From assembly GCA_036936605.1 (NCBI GenBank), contig JAUPFV010000002.1:322540893-322604892 (forward strand): a stretch of 64,000 bases of DNA, given 5' to 3'. Shown piece by piece: positions 37,915-49,573 of this stretch (position 1 is the first letter of the stretch; every line of letters starts with the position of its first letter). The notes under the pieces were generated by a model that ran no database searches, was not told the origin of the DNA, and worked only from the letters and a program-made list of their open reading frames with translations. The position numbers and the translations under genes were made by a program. Origin of the DNA: Limnanthes douglasii subsp. nivea (Eukaryota; Streptophyta; Magnoliopsida; Brassicales; Limnanthaceae).

Positions 37915-39409
37915 TGACAGAAAAGTGATAATAATTGATGTGTTTATTCCTATAAGAATACTGCTAACATATATACACGGATTATAGCAAGAGCTAATTG
38001 TGATTATAATCAATACATCCAATCCTAGTTATGACTATAATCAACACAGTCAATGATAATTATGACTATAAATAGTAGAGTCAGTTTTTATTACATTCAT
38101 GCATAAATTAGTGAAACCATTCATCTATATTTATTCTTGGATTACATTGCCATAAAATTTCTAAAGAATTAGCTACTATTCTCATATACGATGATAATGT
38201 ACTATTGAGTGACAATGACTTACATGAAATAAAATTTCTAAATGATTACCTACAACAACATTTTCACATTAAAGATCTCGGCGAGTTAAAATATTTTATA
38301 AGTATTGATTTTTCTTGATCTAAGAGATAAATATTTATCTCTCAAAGATAATATGGATTAGATATTTTACAAGATACAAGATTTTCAGGAGTAAACTCGA
38401 CCAGATCCTAATAGAGCATAATTTGAAATTAATTGATAAAGACGGTAAACTACTTCATGACTCGACTAGATATCAAAGACTGGTTGGCAAGGTAAATATA
38501 TTTGACAATAACCATGACTGATATTATTTTACTTAGTGTGTACATTAAGCCAATTTATGGGAGCACCTAGGAAGCCATGCTGGGAAGCAGTGTTAAGAAT
38601 CCTCTGTTACATCAAGAAATTACATGGTCGAGGTTTTTTTTTATCGAAAAATGATCTGACACTTCGTAACTTTTTTATATAGATTGGGGTGCATGTCGTA
38701 TGTCAAAATGGTATGTTTCTGGTTACTGTATTTTTCTTGGCTCATCACTCATATCATGGAAATCAAAGAAACAGACTAATGTTTCACGACCATTTGTGGA
38801 ATCAGATGATAGAGCAATGTAAAATACTTGGTTGGAATTAACCTAGTAGAGATATATGTAAAGATTTGAAGGCCGACTTGGATAAACCGTCATCATTGTT
38901 TTGTGATAATTAATTAAGCGACTTTACATATTGCGTCTAATCCAGTTTTTAATGAGCGTACTAAGTACATAGGGATTGATTTTCATATAATTCGAGAAAA
39001 ACTTCAAGCTGAAATAATTCATCCATACTATATTTTAGTACAAAGATGTAATTGGAAGATATATTTTTACTAAAGCACTCAAGAAAGATGAATTTGATTT
39101 TTTATGTAGCAAGTTGAGACTCCTTGATTTACACTCTCCAACTTGAGGAGGATTGCTAAAGTATCTTTGTATTTATTGTACAGTAACCATAGAATAAAAG
39201 TAGATGAATGATTGCACTAATTTAGGTATGAATTTAATGAGAATGACTCTACCAATGATAGTCATAATTAGCAATGACTATGTTAATTTTATTAATAACT
39301 AAGATTAATTGTATTGATTATATTCATAATTAGCTTTAGCTATAATCTGTGTATATGTATGAGGAGTATTTTTATTGAAATAAACACATCACTTTTTATC
39401 ATTTTTACA
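37915..39409 (+). mobile_element. Rearranged Ty1/copia fragment (module D), copy 3, with both inverted LTR arms
   Basis: Left LTR in minus orientation (37915 to about 38155), plus-strand RT/RNase H remains (YDDN at the altered catalytic box near 38190, DLGELKYF near 38276, REKLQAEII near 38995, LHSPT near 39130), purine stretch 'ttgaggaggat' at 39143-39153, then right LTR 39154-39409 in plus orientation ending 'tttttaca'. The arms align as reverse complements over about 200 bases: 37921-38130 against 39203-39405. Internal gag, protease and integrase are missing. All reading frames are broken. Confidence 0.8.
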
Positions 39410-41150
39410 GACTTCTTTAAAATATCCATCATAGAACTTGTGATGGGAGGATTTCATTAGATTACATTAATATTCTTAAATTTAAAAGTTTTTGTCTTAC
39501 TGTATTCATTTTTTGTAAGTTTAGAAGTTCTGGTCTTATTATATTGATTTTTTGTGATAGTTTAATTAACTTTTGGTGGAGACTGGAAAAATCATAATTA
39601 TGGAGTATCTTTATTAATGTATATTTATCATTTATTTTTTATATTTTTATATTAATTTATTAATTCTGATAAATGAATAAATACTCTAACAAGTCGTTAT
39701 TTTGAATTTTATAAGTTATTTGATGGTTAATTAGAAGAAATTCACCAGAAAAACTAAAAACGAGTCTAAATAAAAATAAAAGGTTCAATAAAAAGATAAA
39801 TGAATAAGATTTATTAAATAAATATCTACGTGGTCCTTATTATAACATGGATATGTACTATATGTATTATTTCTTAATACCAATCAATTTATCTATAGAT
39901 AATGGGTAAAGTACAAAACAAAAGTGATGGGTGGTTTTTTCTTTCACAAAAACGTAAGAGGAGAAGGAAAAAACATACATAACACTTTAATAGATAATTT
40001 TATTTATAATTTAGTAGATATTTTTCGTTCCAAAAAATAAATCTCATTTCGTATGCTCAAACGACAGCGTAAAATATACAACAAATTCCAAAAGACCAAA
40101 ATTACGAGATTCCATAAAGAAAAACTATTTTTTTTAAGTTTAACTCAAGTTTGAAACAATAAATGGCTTCATCAAGGGCATTGAAAGCTTATGAAGTCTT
40201 TGATAATAACAAGTCTGTGAGGATTGAGTATCACTCATTAAAAAAGAAATTATTCCATCAGGGACATTAAGGTTTCATAAATTCTATAATAATAAGATAA
40301 AAAATTCTATAACAAATAAAGTGCTCATCAGAGACATTGAAGTGTTCTATCAAAGATATCAAAATTTAATCATTTGATAGAAAAGCAAGCTTCAATTGTT
40401 TCGAAAATAGAGGGAAAATCCCCTCAACATTCCTAAACAATTCTAAAAGGATGAAAGAAATGAACGTAATTGTTCATCAATTTAGTTTCGGCTTATTGAG
40501 ATTCATGAATCAATAGAAAAAATAAATAGTATTAAGTTTTTAATGAGACAACAAATACTTATAACATAAAATTATAATAAAAATTACTCAAAACTAAACG
40601 AGAGTTTAGGACAAAAATAAAATACAACATATTGGAAATTAAAAAAAATTGAGTAATACGAAGTCGAGTTTAAACTTTATTTTTAGCAGCACTAACATAT
40701 TTGGCTGCAATAATATGAGTATTCATATCAGTTATTTGGACTTTAGTACCATCAACATCGTCAGTTTTAGCACCAACAACTTGAACATTACTAGTCAAAC
40801 CATCATCTTTATGGATACAATTTCCATCATAATATTTGGGAAACACAGCCTCTCTCATGTCATTCATTTCTTTGTTTTCAATTTATTCAAGGAGGTCGCA
40901 ATATCTGCACCATCCTTATTAAAAATCAATAAAGGTAGAGAGTTAAAAATATTATTTAACCTAAAATCTCAAATTTAATTATTTTTAGTTAGTTCCATGG
41001 GCAAAAGGTGGGTTAGAAGCTTGATTTGGTTGGCTAAAATAGCAAAGTGAGTTACCATCTCATGAAGATATTTTAGTGATAGTTTTGAACTAAGATAGAC
41101 CCATGTTGGGTAGGTCACCATTTGAATCCACATTAAAAAATCCTTAATAT
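39410..41150 (+). repeat. Post-D spacer and modules G+H, copy 3
   Basis: 39410-40036 matches 18603-19254. G (40037) and H (to about 41150) match 5069-6178. The G ORF starts at 40163 (MASSRALKAYEVFDNN) and is frameshifted near codon 30. In H the minus strand holds two open pieces, 41184-40975 (ending THLLPMELTKNN) and 40867-40670 (MNDMREAVFPKYYDG). They may be the remains of one unidentified ORF in changing frames. Confidence 0.6.
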
Positions 41151-42289
41151 TTGTATTTATAAAAGAAAGTACTCGTGCAATCATTTTGGCAGCCTATGAA
41201 GGCTTATCACCAACTATGAATATGAGTTTGGGAAGCCATTGAGAAGTTGACACAATATTCGATTGTGAGAACCACATCCTTCTCTATATTAACCTATTGG
41301 TGAACCGCATTGACAACTAAAGTAGTTAACGAGTATGTAGGTTCACCCACTATAATATCGGCTCCTTTAAAAACTACAACTCTTATTTTCTTACCCACAG
41401 ATAAATAAATCTTTGTTAGATAAAGAACATACATCCTTCGAAATATTTTTTTTTTTATTTTGTCAAAGTTGAAATAAAATTACTCACCACAATGTTTTTT
41501 GTGGCCATCTTAGAATAAACAATTTTCTTATATCTCATAGCTTTAAATTAGGTTTAGGCATAAACTATAGCTAGCCTTATATACATTTCTCTTCAAAACC
41601 AAGGACTCATTTTGGCGTAGATCCATTACAAATAAAAGCTAATTTAGATTAAACAAGAAAAATGATGTTCATGGTAAGTAGGTATGGCCCAAACATATTG
41701 ATAAAATTGCATACTTTGAAGGAGCATGTAAAAGAAGAGAAATGGCAGGAGATGTTAATCATGAGTATATCATCTTACACATCTTTCACCTCTTCCTTGA
41801 TAATATTAAAACAACTTAAGCATTTATTATCTAAGAAAAAAAACACTCGCAACTATTTCATTGCAAACGTTATAAGCCTTGGTTGCGGCCTTTGTAAAAT
41901 TTGAATGAACATAAGATATTTTCAATCTTGGAAAATAACTTTTATCAACTTTTTGTTCTGGAAGTTTTTTCTTCTTAACCTTCTTCCTCAAACTATTTCT
42001 TCTCCAAATCCTTCTTCATCGGAGAACGTTTTTAGAGAGTACCTCTCTTAAAGGAAGATCAAATAAAGAAATCGTCTTGAACAAAAATAATCAACTATAA
42101 CCACTACAGATAAATTTCTCGGGCATAATAATAGAGGAGTAGGAATGAGAAAACTTGGAAACCTCATTCAACATTTGAGTAAACTGCGTTGTAAGCGTGA
42201 TCTTTCATTTTTCCATCAAAATAAATCTTAATAGTGGCAGCTAAGAACGATAAAATAAAACATAAATAATCAGACACATGAAAGATAAG
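41151..42289. repeat. Module H end and module I
   Basis: The right half (about 41880-42289) matches the first 520 bases of the window. 41151-41880 has no second copy in this window. An 80-codon ORF at 41662-41904 has no recognisable domain. Ends at 'ataagtgactctgag', where an F module begins. Confidence 0.5.
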
Positions 42290-43905
42290 TGACTCTGAGA
42301 ATTTAATAAACACACTAAAAAAGTATTTTTTTAATCAACGTGTACTTTAACACGTTTGGTGGACTTATTTTAGGAACCGTATACTCAGATTATATTCAAA
42401 ACTCATAAATAAACCTAATAATCGAATCAAATCTAAAAAAAAAGAAACGCAAACTCATAAAAACCTAAATTTTTTCAATTATAATACTAGAATTACCTTT
42501 TAGTGGACAAACTCAGTACTCAAATTACTTTTATGTGAGATTATGTATTCGAGAATGTTTGTGAGATTAAGGTAGGTAATGTCTCTTTTGTTGGTTGTGA
42601 AAGATTTCGGTTGAGTGTTTTGGTGGGTATAATGTGGTCTTAAGGTGGAGTGGTTTTTTTGTAAATGCTAGATTTTATGGTTGTGACATTTGGGGTTTCA
42701 GGTGTACTAAATAATTTTGTTGGATAATCTTTAGAGATTTATGTTCATTTGATGGATTAATATTTGCGACATATAATTGGTAGTAAATTAGTAACTATTT
42801 ACTTTCGATTAACTAAAATAACAATAATAAAATCTAATCTTTACCACTCCTACTTAGTTGTTATCACGTGGTACTTTCTTTTGCAACTAAGTGTTATATA
42901 ATTTCTATTACGTGGTGTAATAAAAAACATTTATAACTAAATGTTATATCGTTCCACCTTTATGGTAATTTGCAACCCATATTTGATGTAATGGATTAAA
43001 AAAATTGTCATGTCTTAAATTAGTTATAAATTGGTCGCTAATGGAAACCAGCTTTCCACCAAAGTTACGCGTTGGTTGTAAAACTATATTTCTCCAATAG
43101 TTTGAGAACATGGAAAGCAATTATATTGTAATTTACCACACGAGAAAGTATAATCTATCAAATTTGCGACCATGGTTTGATGTGAAAAAAACTTCATAAA
43201 CCATTAGGGATTATCATTGAAAATACTAATGTCATCCTAAATCAATTGTATCTCTATCTATTTTATATTTATTTAGGCATAACCATCTAGTCCAATTTAG
43301 TGATTCAACCGATCATTTAAACATTTGTATTATAAGCAAAATATGAATCTTGTCAACGACTTCCATTACATGGATGATACAAATATTTTTAATTTGTGCA
43401 ATTAAAGCTTCTACAAGAATATAGACAAACATAATCCTATCTTTTATCTATAAAACATATACAATCCAAACACGCACATCATGAATTTTCTTTAATTTTA
43501 TGCCATGTTCAAATTTGATGGAGTATCGAAGATGCAATCAAACTACTATTTTTTATATTATCTCTTCGGGATCAATCTAAATATTTGCTGATTTCACTAC
43601 AACCTATAGTAATTAACATCTACGATGAATTAGTCTAATTTTTTACATGAATTTTTTTCCATCAATAGCTATATTAGAAAGATACATCCTCAATTATCTT
43701 TCTTACAACAATGAATCACTTAATGGAATATGGTATAGATTCAATTAGTTGTTGTGAAGTTGTCTTTTATATGAACTACAATTTTGGATGCAAATTAAAC
43801 TCTTAATAATACTTGAATCTCTAACTACCGGTTTATAGTACATGAAGCTATTAGAGGTTTGATAAACAATGAGATATCTGAAAATGCCTAAAACTTATTG
43901 AAAAT
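42290..43905 (+). repeat. Divergent modules F-A, copy 5
   Basis: Follows 28485-30730 in order with many substitutions and a large internal deletion near 43450. The gag trace is reduced to 'ctaactaccggtttatagta' and 'aggtttgataaacaatgaga' near 43820-43880. It breaks off at about 43905. Confidence 0.6.
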
Positions 43906-44724
43906 AATATGTTAGTTTTAATCTTTGCTTTCATGAAAATAATAGTTTTAATCCTCAAGGGAGGTTTTTTCATGCGAAAGTTTTTAATGAATCATGAACA
44001 CTTTAGTACTAACCAAATTAGAGACATCTATGGTAATAGTAACAGTTTCCCTAAGGTAAATTAGAATAAATAGGCCTTAAGACTCTTAATATTCTAACCA
44101 GAATGGTTGTAATATTCTAACCGAAATGGTTGGCATGAACGTTTCAATATGAAAAAATATATAAGATATAATAGCTTTGGATGTGAAGATAAATCTTTTC
44201 CAAATAGCAAGTCCAAACGTATAATCTTCGACCTTCCTTGATACTCGCGCAAAGATTAACAAGGCTACTGATAAGGCTATAAATAGTATGATCCGTCAAC
44301 ATTCGTTCATTATTCATTTCAGTACTAAAAAGTCCATAAGATTTTTTTATGTTGTAAAAAAACATTAAATATATAAAAAATAAAGTTACAAGATAGTAGA
44401 GCAAATCGTAAAGCATCTAAATACAATCGAAATACATTCAGACATTTAAATATAACAGGAAACACACATCGGATCAATCTAAATCGAACTATTAAAAGAA
44501 GATCCAACGCCATATCTAAATATATCGTGAGATTGAAGTATTACCCGTAACTCACAACTTAATAATACACAAAGACTTCATCGATATAGAAAACATAGAC
44601 AAAAAAGGAGTGCAAATCTAGCAGAATAGTAGATAACTACAAAAAGAGCTCGAGAAAACAACTACAAAAACACAGGAGATTCCACTTCTGCATAATGGAT
44701 TCACGGTAAACCGAATCGACTGTA
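43906..44724. other. Unassigned stretch
   Basis: No module match and no recognisable domain. Two overlapping minus-strand ORFs (44144-44416 and 44325-44513) are rich in Tyr, Phe and Leu and look like chance frames in AT-rich DNA. Confidence 0.45.
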
Positions 44725-44960
44725 AAGAACAAAATAAACACAAACTCATAAAAACTTACTATTCGAATAAACTCTAATACTCAAATTACCTTTTGGTGGG
44801 TAGGAAATGTCTCTTTTGTTGGTTATGACAATATTTAGGTTGAGTGTTTTGGTGGGTATAATGTGGTAAGGTGGAGTGTTATTGGTGAAATACCAGATTT
44901 TATGGTTGTGACATTGCAACTAAGTGTTATATAATTGATAAATTTAATTTAACGGATAAA
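44725..44960 (+). repeat. Module F fragment
   Basis: 'aaacacaaactcataaaaac' to 'ttatggttgtgacatt' matches 42440-42700 and the other F copies. It is another broken piece, about 800 bases from the end of copy 5. Confidence 0.65.
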
Positions 44961-44984
44961 AGATTGTCGTGACATGGAAAACAA

Positions 44985-45180
44985 AATTCATAGACCTCAC
45001 GTAGTAGCAAGATATTGTCCGCTTTGCGCTCATGTAGACGCGCATGGGTTTTCTCTTGGGTGTATGGCTAGTTGAGGTTGGTCCACACTTATATACACTC
45101 TTTTATTTTCAATCTTGGCAATGTGGGATTGGGGTTCCTCTATGGGATGAAGTTTATTCTTCACATTCCCCCTTAAACTT
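44985..45180 (+). repeat. LTR-like stretch upstream of a copia gag fragment
   Basis: Less AT-rich than its surroundings, with 'caatgtgggattggggttcc' and 'cacattcccccttaaac', words of the kind common in plant LTRs and intergenic repeats. No second copy in the window, so ends and identity are open. Confidence 0.3.
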
Positions 45181-45183
45181 ACC

Positions 45184-46036
45184 GTTGTAGAAGAAAGAAC
45201 TGACAAGTTTGCTTTGCCTGCGATCTACCAAAGTATCACTGAAGATGTCTTGTTGTCCTTGGCAAAGAAAAAAAATACTAAGGAAGCATGGGAAGCAATA
45301 AAGACAGTTTTTCAAGGTTCTAAGGCTACAAAGGCTAGGGCTCACACGTTAAAGAGAGATTTTGAAACACTAAGTATGAAGGAAACAGAGTCACTCGATG
45401 ATTTTTATATGAAACTGAACAGCTTGGTCACATATATTCGAGCTTTAGGAGAGAATGTGGTTGAAACTTATGTTGTTAAAAAGTTGCTGAGAGCAGTTCC
45501 TTTAAGGTTCCTGCAAATTGTTTCAGATATTGAGCAATTTGGGAATTTAGAAATGATATCTGTCGAGGAGGTGATTGGTTCTCTTAACATTCATGAAGAG
45601 AGAACACGGGACAAGTCGAGTGCAACGATGGAAATTTGTTGTTCATATAAGATGAGTGGAGAAAGAGGGAAATCACGGAGGGCCAACACCTACTAACTTG
45701 GGAGGAGTGGTTATAGAAGATAGGCAAAGATAAAACTCGTGGCACTGGGGATAGCCGTGGCAAACCTATGAATCCTGGGATTAGTGATAGAATAAAATTG
45801 AGGTGTTTCAATTATGATACTATTTGGCATTATGGTTCAGAGTGTCGTAAGCCACGACGAGAAAAAGCAAAGGAGCAAGAATCCGAGGTGAATCTTGTTC
45901 AGGTTGATGACTATGAGCCTACACTACTGATGGCTAAGAGCAGAGATAAAAAAAGAAACCTGGTTCTTTTAACGAAGAGAAAGTAATATCAGCGGGAAAA
46001 GATCATGGATACAAAGGAGACACAAATGTCTGGTAC
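45184..46036 (+). pseudogene. Ty1/copia gag and protease start, 5'-truncated
   Basis: An open frame from about 45184 to 45696 carries the copia gag (UBN2-type) domain: EDVLLSLAKKKNTKEAWEAI, later LKRDFETLSMKETESLDDFY and KKLLRAVP. The frame changes near 45690; 45768-45986 has the zinc knuckle region CFNYDTIWHYGSECRKPRR, in which the second Cys of the usual Cys-x2-Cys is Tyr. The end (46009-46038) reads GDTNVWYL, the start of the protease active-site region, and is cut off there by the LTR of the next element. There is no ATG at the 5' end, so the N-terminus is lost. Confidence 0.85.
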
Positions 46037-46366
46037 TTGGGCTTATGGCCTTGGGCCTGTGTGTTTTGAGTCCAAAACTGAGACTCAACACCTTGATCTA
46101 TTGGACTCCTAAGATGGTTCTAAAGCCCAACAAGAGTCTCCCTAAAAGGACCCATGTGCTATCTCTATTGTCAAACACTCACTCTCATCCTACCCCTGTA
46201 TCCAAACAACAAGACCCATTTTGAACAGCATTGTAACAAACTAAAAGAATATTCCAAAGTTAGTTACATCTGAAAATCTGTATTTAAAGACCATTTGGTT
46301 ACATTGAATGATCAGTGAAAACCCTTTACAATTTCTACTCTATTTGTTCACTCACAAATTTCTACT
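46037..46366 (+). repeat. 5' LTR of the copia element
   Basis: Matches the 3' LTR from 'cttgggcttatg' to 'aatttctact'. It lacks about 120 bases present at the start of the 3' LTR. Its end abuts the primer site. The usual TG...CA ends are not clear: it ends CT. Confidence 0.8.
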
Positions 46367-46379
46367 TGGTATCAGAGCC
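46367..46379 (+). promoter_or_regulatory. Primer-binding site (tRNA-iMet)
   Basis: TGGTATCAGAGCC, the classical plant copia primer-binding site complementary to the 3' end of initiator tRNA-Met, directly after the LTR. Confidence 0.95.
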
Positions 46380-46391
46380 ATTCTGATCTGA

Positions 46392-47600
46392 ATGGCCAAC
46401 TCCGATGAGTCTCCGTCACTGTCCTCAGACTCTATGGGCTCCATCCTCCCCAATAACTCTGCTGCTGCTCCAAGAAGCCTTCAACTGCATTCAATCAACA
46501 ATGCAAATAACATCAGACTTGATAGAAGTAATTACCTCCTTTGGAGGACAGTGGTGTTACCTATAATCAAAGGTAACAAGTTAGGAGGCTACATCTTAGG
46601 AGAGAAGATCTGTCCTCCTAAACACTATGTTGATAGTGAAGGCAACGTTACAGAGAATCCAGACTATGAAGAATGGATCTCAAAGGACCAACTGCTGCTT
46701 GGTTGGTTGTATTCCACTATGAGCCCTAAAATAGAAGCTCAGTTGATGGAAGAAGAGACCTCTAAATGTCTTTGGGAAGCAGAAGGAAAGCTATCTGGCT
46801 CTTAGACAAGAGCCAGAATCACTTACTTCAAGGCAGAGTTTCAGAAAACCCGAAAAGGATCCACCACTATGTCTGATTACTTGAACAAAATGAAAATGAT
46901 TTTTGACAATTTGATTCTGGCAGGATGTCTTACCTCCATGGATGACCTGATCATTCAGGTCCTTGCTGGCCTTGATGGTGACTACACACCAATAGTGGTC
47001 AGTCTGGCTGACAAAGACAGTCTCTCCTGGCTTGATCTGCAGACAAGTCTCTTGACTTTTGAAAGCATGCTAGAACAGCTCAATGACCTGCAAAATACAA
47101 TGTCCATAGTCAGTTTATCAAATGTCAATTATGCACAAAGAAATGACACAAAGCAACAAGCTAACAATGCCAATCAAAGAGGCTATTCTGGACAGAACAA
47201 GAACTTCAATAGAAATTACAGAGGCAGGTTCAACTCCAACTACAGAGGTCGAGGCAACTCTTACAGAGGCAGGGGTGGAAGATTTGCTCAAAACAAACCA
47301 ACATGCCAGATCTGTAGCAGATATGGTCATTCTGCTGTTGTGTGTTACTATAGAGATGACCCTTCAGTTATGGGGTCAACCTCTTCAGAACATCCTAAGT
47401 CAGAGGGTGATCACAGTGCCTTGCTTGCAGCACAAGATACACCATCAGATGGAGTTTGGTATGCTGACAGTGGAGCCAGCCACCATGTCACAGGTAGTAC
47501 CAATCAGCTAACTCAAAAACATGACTAAACAGGTACTAAACATGTCCTAGTTGGTAGTGGTGAGAGACTTCCAATCTCTCACATAAGTGAAACCTCTCTT
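46392..47600 (+). pseudogene. Copia gag and protease
   Basis: ATG at 46392 starts a gag of Ale/Retrofit type: LDRSNYLLWR near residue 42 and KDQLLLGWLYSTMSP near residue 100. TAG at 46803-46805 interrupts it; the same frame goes on through SDYLNKMKMIFDNLILAG (46872), a Gly/Arg/Asn-rich region and the zinc knuckle CQICSRYGHSAVVC (about 47305). The aspartic protease active site is ADSGASHH near 47464. A further stop, TAA at 47526-47528, lies just behind it. Gag would package RNA, protease would cut the polyprotein. The stops make this copy non-functional. Confidence 0.85.
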
Positions 47601-49560
47601 CTATCTCTACATAAACAGCCTCTCTCAAATCTATACTCCATGTTCCCAAAATAAACAAAAATATCTTGTCTATCTCTCAACTAACCAACTGTAATGATAT
47701 TTTTGTTGAATTTTACAAAACTTTTTGTCTTGTGAAGGACAGGTTAACAGGGACAGTATTGCTCAAAGGGAGATGTGAAGATGGCTTGTACAAGATGGAC
47801 ACTCTCTCTCAACATCTACCTATCAATCCAGTCAGTTTCAATACCCAAGTCTGTGTGTCTAAGGGTCTCTTTTGTTCTCCTAGTATCTGCTTCTCTAAAG
47901 TGTCTAAGGATGGACGGCATAGAAAGCTTGGCCATCCATCTCAGTCTGTGTTGCTTAGTGTCCTGAAATCTGGTAATTTTCAAACTTTTTCAAGTAATGA
48001 GAAATCTTTCTGTGAGGCTTGTCAGCTAGGCAAGTCTCACACTCTTTCTTATCCTATCTCTACCTCTCATGCTAGCAATGTATTAGACCTTATTCACACT
48101 GATGTTTGGGGTCCATCCCCTGTTCTATCTACTGAAGGTTTTAGGTTCTATGTGTTGTTTCTTGATGATTTCTCTAGATATTCTTGGGTCTATCCTATCA
48201 AAACTAAAGGGCAAGTTATTGAAGTATTCAAAACCTTTAAAGCCTTTGTTGAAAACCAGTTTGAAAGAAAGATCTTCAAAGTGATTGGGGGGGGGAGAGT
48301 TTAGACCTCTAGCTACCCTAGCTGCAGAACATGGCATCCTTCTACGCAGGTCCAGCCCTTACACATCAGCTCAAAATGGAAGAGCTTAGCGTAAGCACAG
48401 GCATCTTGTGGAGACTGGACTGACTCTACTTGGTCAGTCTAAACTACCCTATAAATACTGGGTGGAAGCCTTTGAAACAAGCATCTACCTTATTAACAGG
48501 TTACCTACTCCTACTCTTAACAACATCTCTACATTTGAAGCCCTATTTCACAAAAAACCCAACTATCTAGTCGTCAAAACTTTTGGGTGTGCCTGTTTCC
48601 CCTGTCTCAGACCCTATCAAACTCACAAGTTTCAATTTCACTCTCTTAAGTGTGTCTTCCTACGCTACAACCATAATCACAAAAGGTACAAGTGTCTAAG
48701 TCCTACAGGGAGAGTCTATCTGTCCAGAAATGTTGTTTTCAGTGAGACTGACCTCCCTTTTACCTCAGGGTTTCTTCATCAACCCCAAGGTAGTCAGTCT
48801 CCCTATCAGTCTGTCAATCTTTGGCTTCCCTCACTGTCTACTTCCATGGTCTCTAAAAGAGTGTCTATCTATGGTAGTCTTACATCTGATCTCTCCCCTG
48901 AGCCTCATACTTCTCAGCCTGCCTCTCAGACAGAACACCAGACCACTCACTCACACTCTCTGCCCAACTCACCTTCTAAGCCTTATCCAGACCCTTCTAC
49001 ACACTCACTCTCTGACCCTGACATTGCTACTAATCCTCACCAATACACTAACACTCACACTAGCCTCACACCATCACTTATCATTGACCTACCCTTTCCC
49101 ACTCCAACTCCTTCTAATCCTTCTCCACAGCCTACAAACACTCACATCATGCAGACAAGACACAAAAGTGGTATTCATAAAACTAAACTAACCTATATTG
49201 CAACTCTTAACACTGCTGACAGGGACATGTCTACACCTTCTAGTTTTTCTAAAGCTGCAGGGAATCCTAATTGGGTGGCTCCTATGAAGGCTGAATTTAG
49301 TGCTCTAATGGCTAATAACACTTGGTCTCTAGTTCCTTTACCACCTCACTCTACTATTGTTGGCTGTAAATGGGTTTACAAGGTCAAGCATGCTATGGAT
49401 GGGTCTGTTCAACGTTATAAAGCCAGGCTTGTAGCCAAAGGCTTCCACCAAACTCCTGGTATTGATTTCTATGATACATTCAGCCCTGTTGTTAAGGCCT
49501 CTACGGGGAGCTACAAGAGACTGTCTATATGTAACTGCCTCAGGGTTTTGAAGATGTCAA
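47601..49560 (+). pseudogene. Copia integrase and start of reverse transcriptase
   Basis: After a frameshift between 47640 and 47680 the frame 47666-48304 gives the integrase zinc region (HRKLGHPS ... CEACQLGK) and the first catalytic Asp (HTDVWGP near 48095). A run of nine G at 48287-48295 shifts the frame at the second Asp. The third catalytic position, Glu in the NGRAE motif, is TAG at 48388-48390. From 48408 the frame is open to 49586: capsid-like integrase tail ([12 protein letters not shown]), a long Pro/Ser/Thr linker, and RT start ([20 protein letters not shown]). RT lacks roughly 35 residues after [11 protein letters not shown], removing the segment with the first catalytic Asp, and has a TAA at about 49533. 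Confidence 0.85.
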
Positions 49561-49573
49561 TCAACCTACCTAT

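Noticed and set aside
44144..44513. Two overlapping minus-strand ORFs with hydrophobic stretches
   Set aside because: Could be read as membrane proteins, but the composition is Tyr/Phe/Leu-rich AT noise and neither has a promoter, homologue or start context.
48730..49191. 153-codon Leu/Ser-rich ORF overlapping copia
   Set aside because: It lies in another frame of the Pro/Ser/Thr linker between integrase and RT, and its composition follows from that low-complexity sequence.
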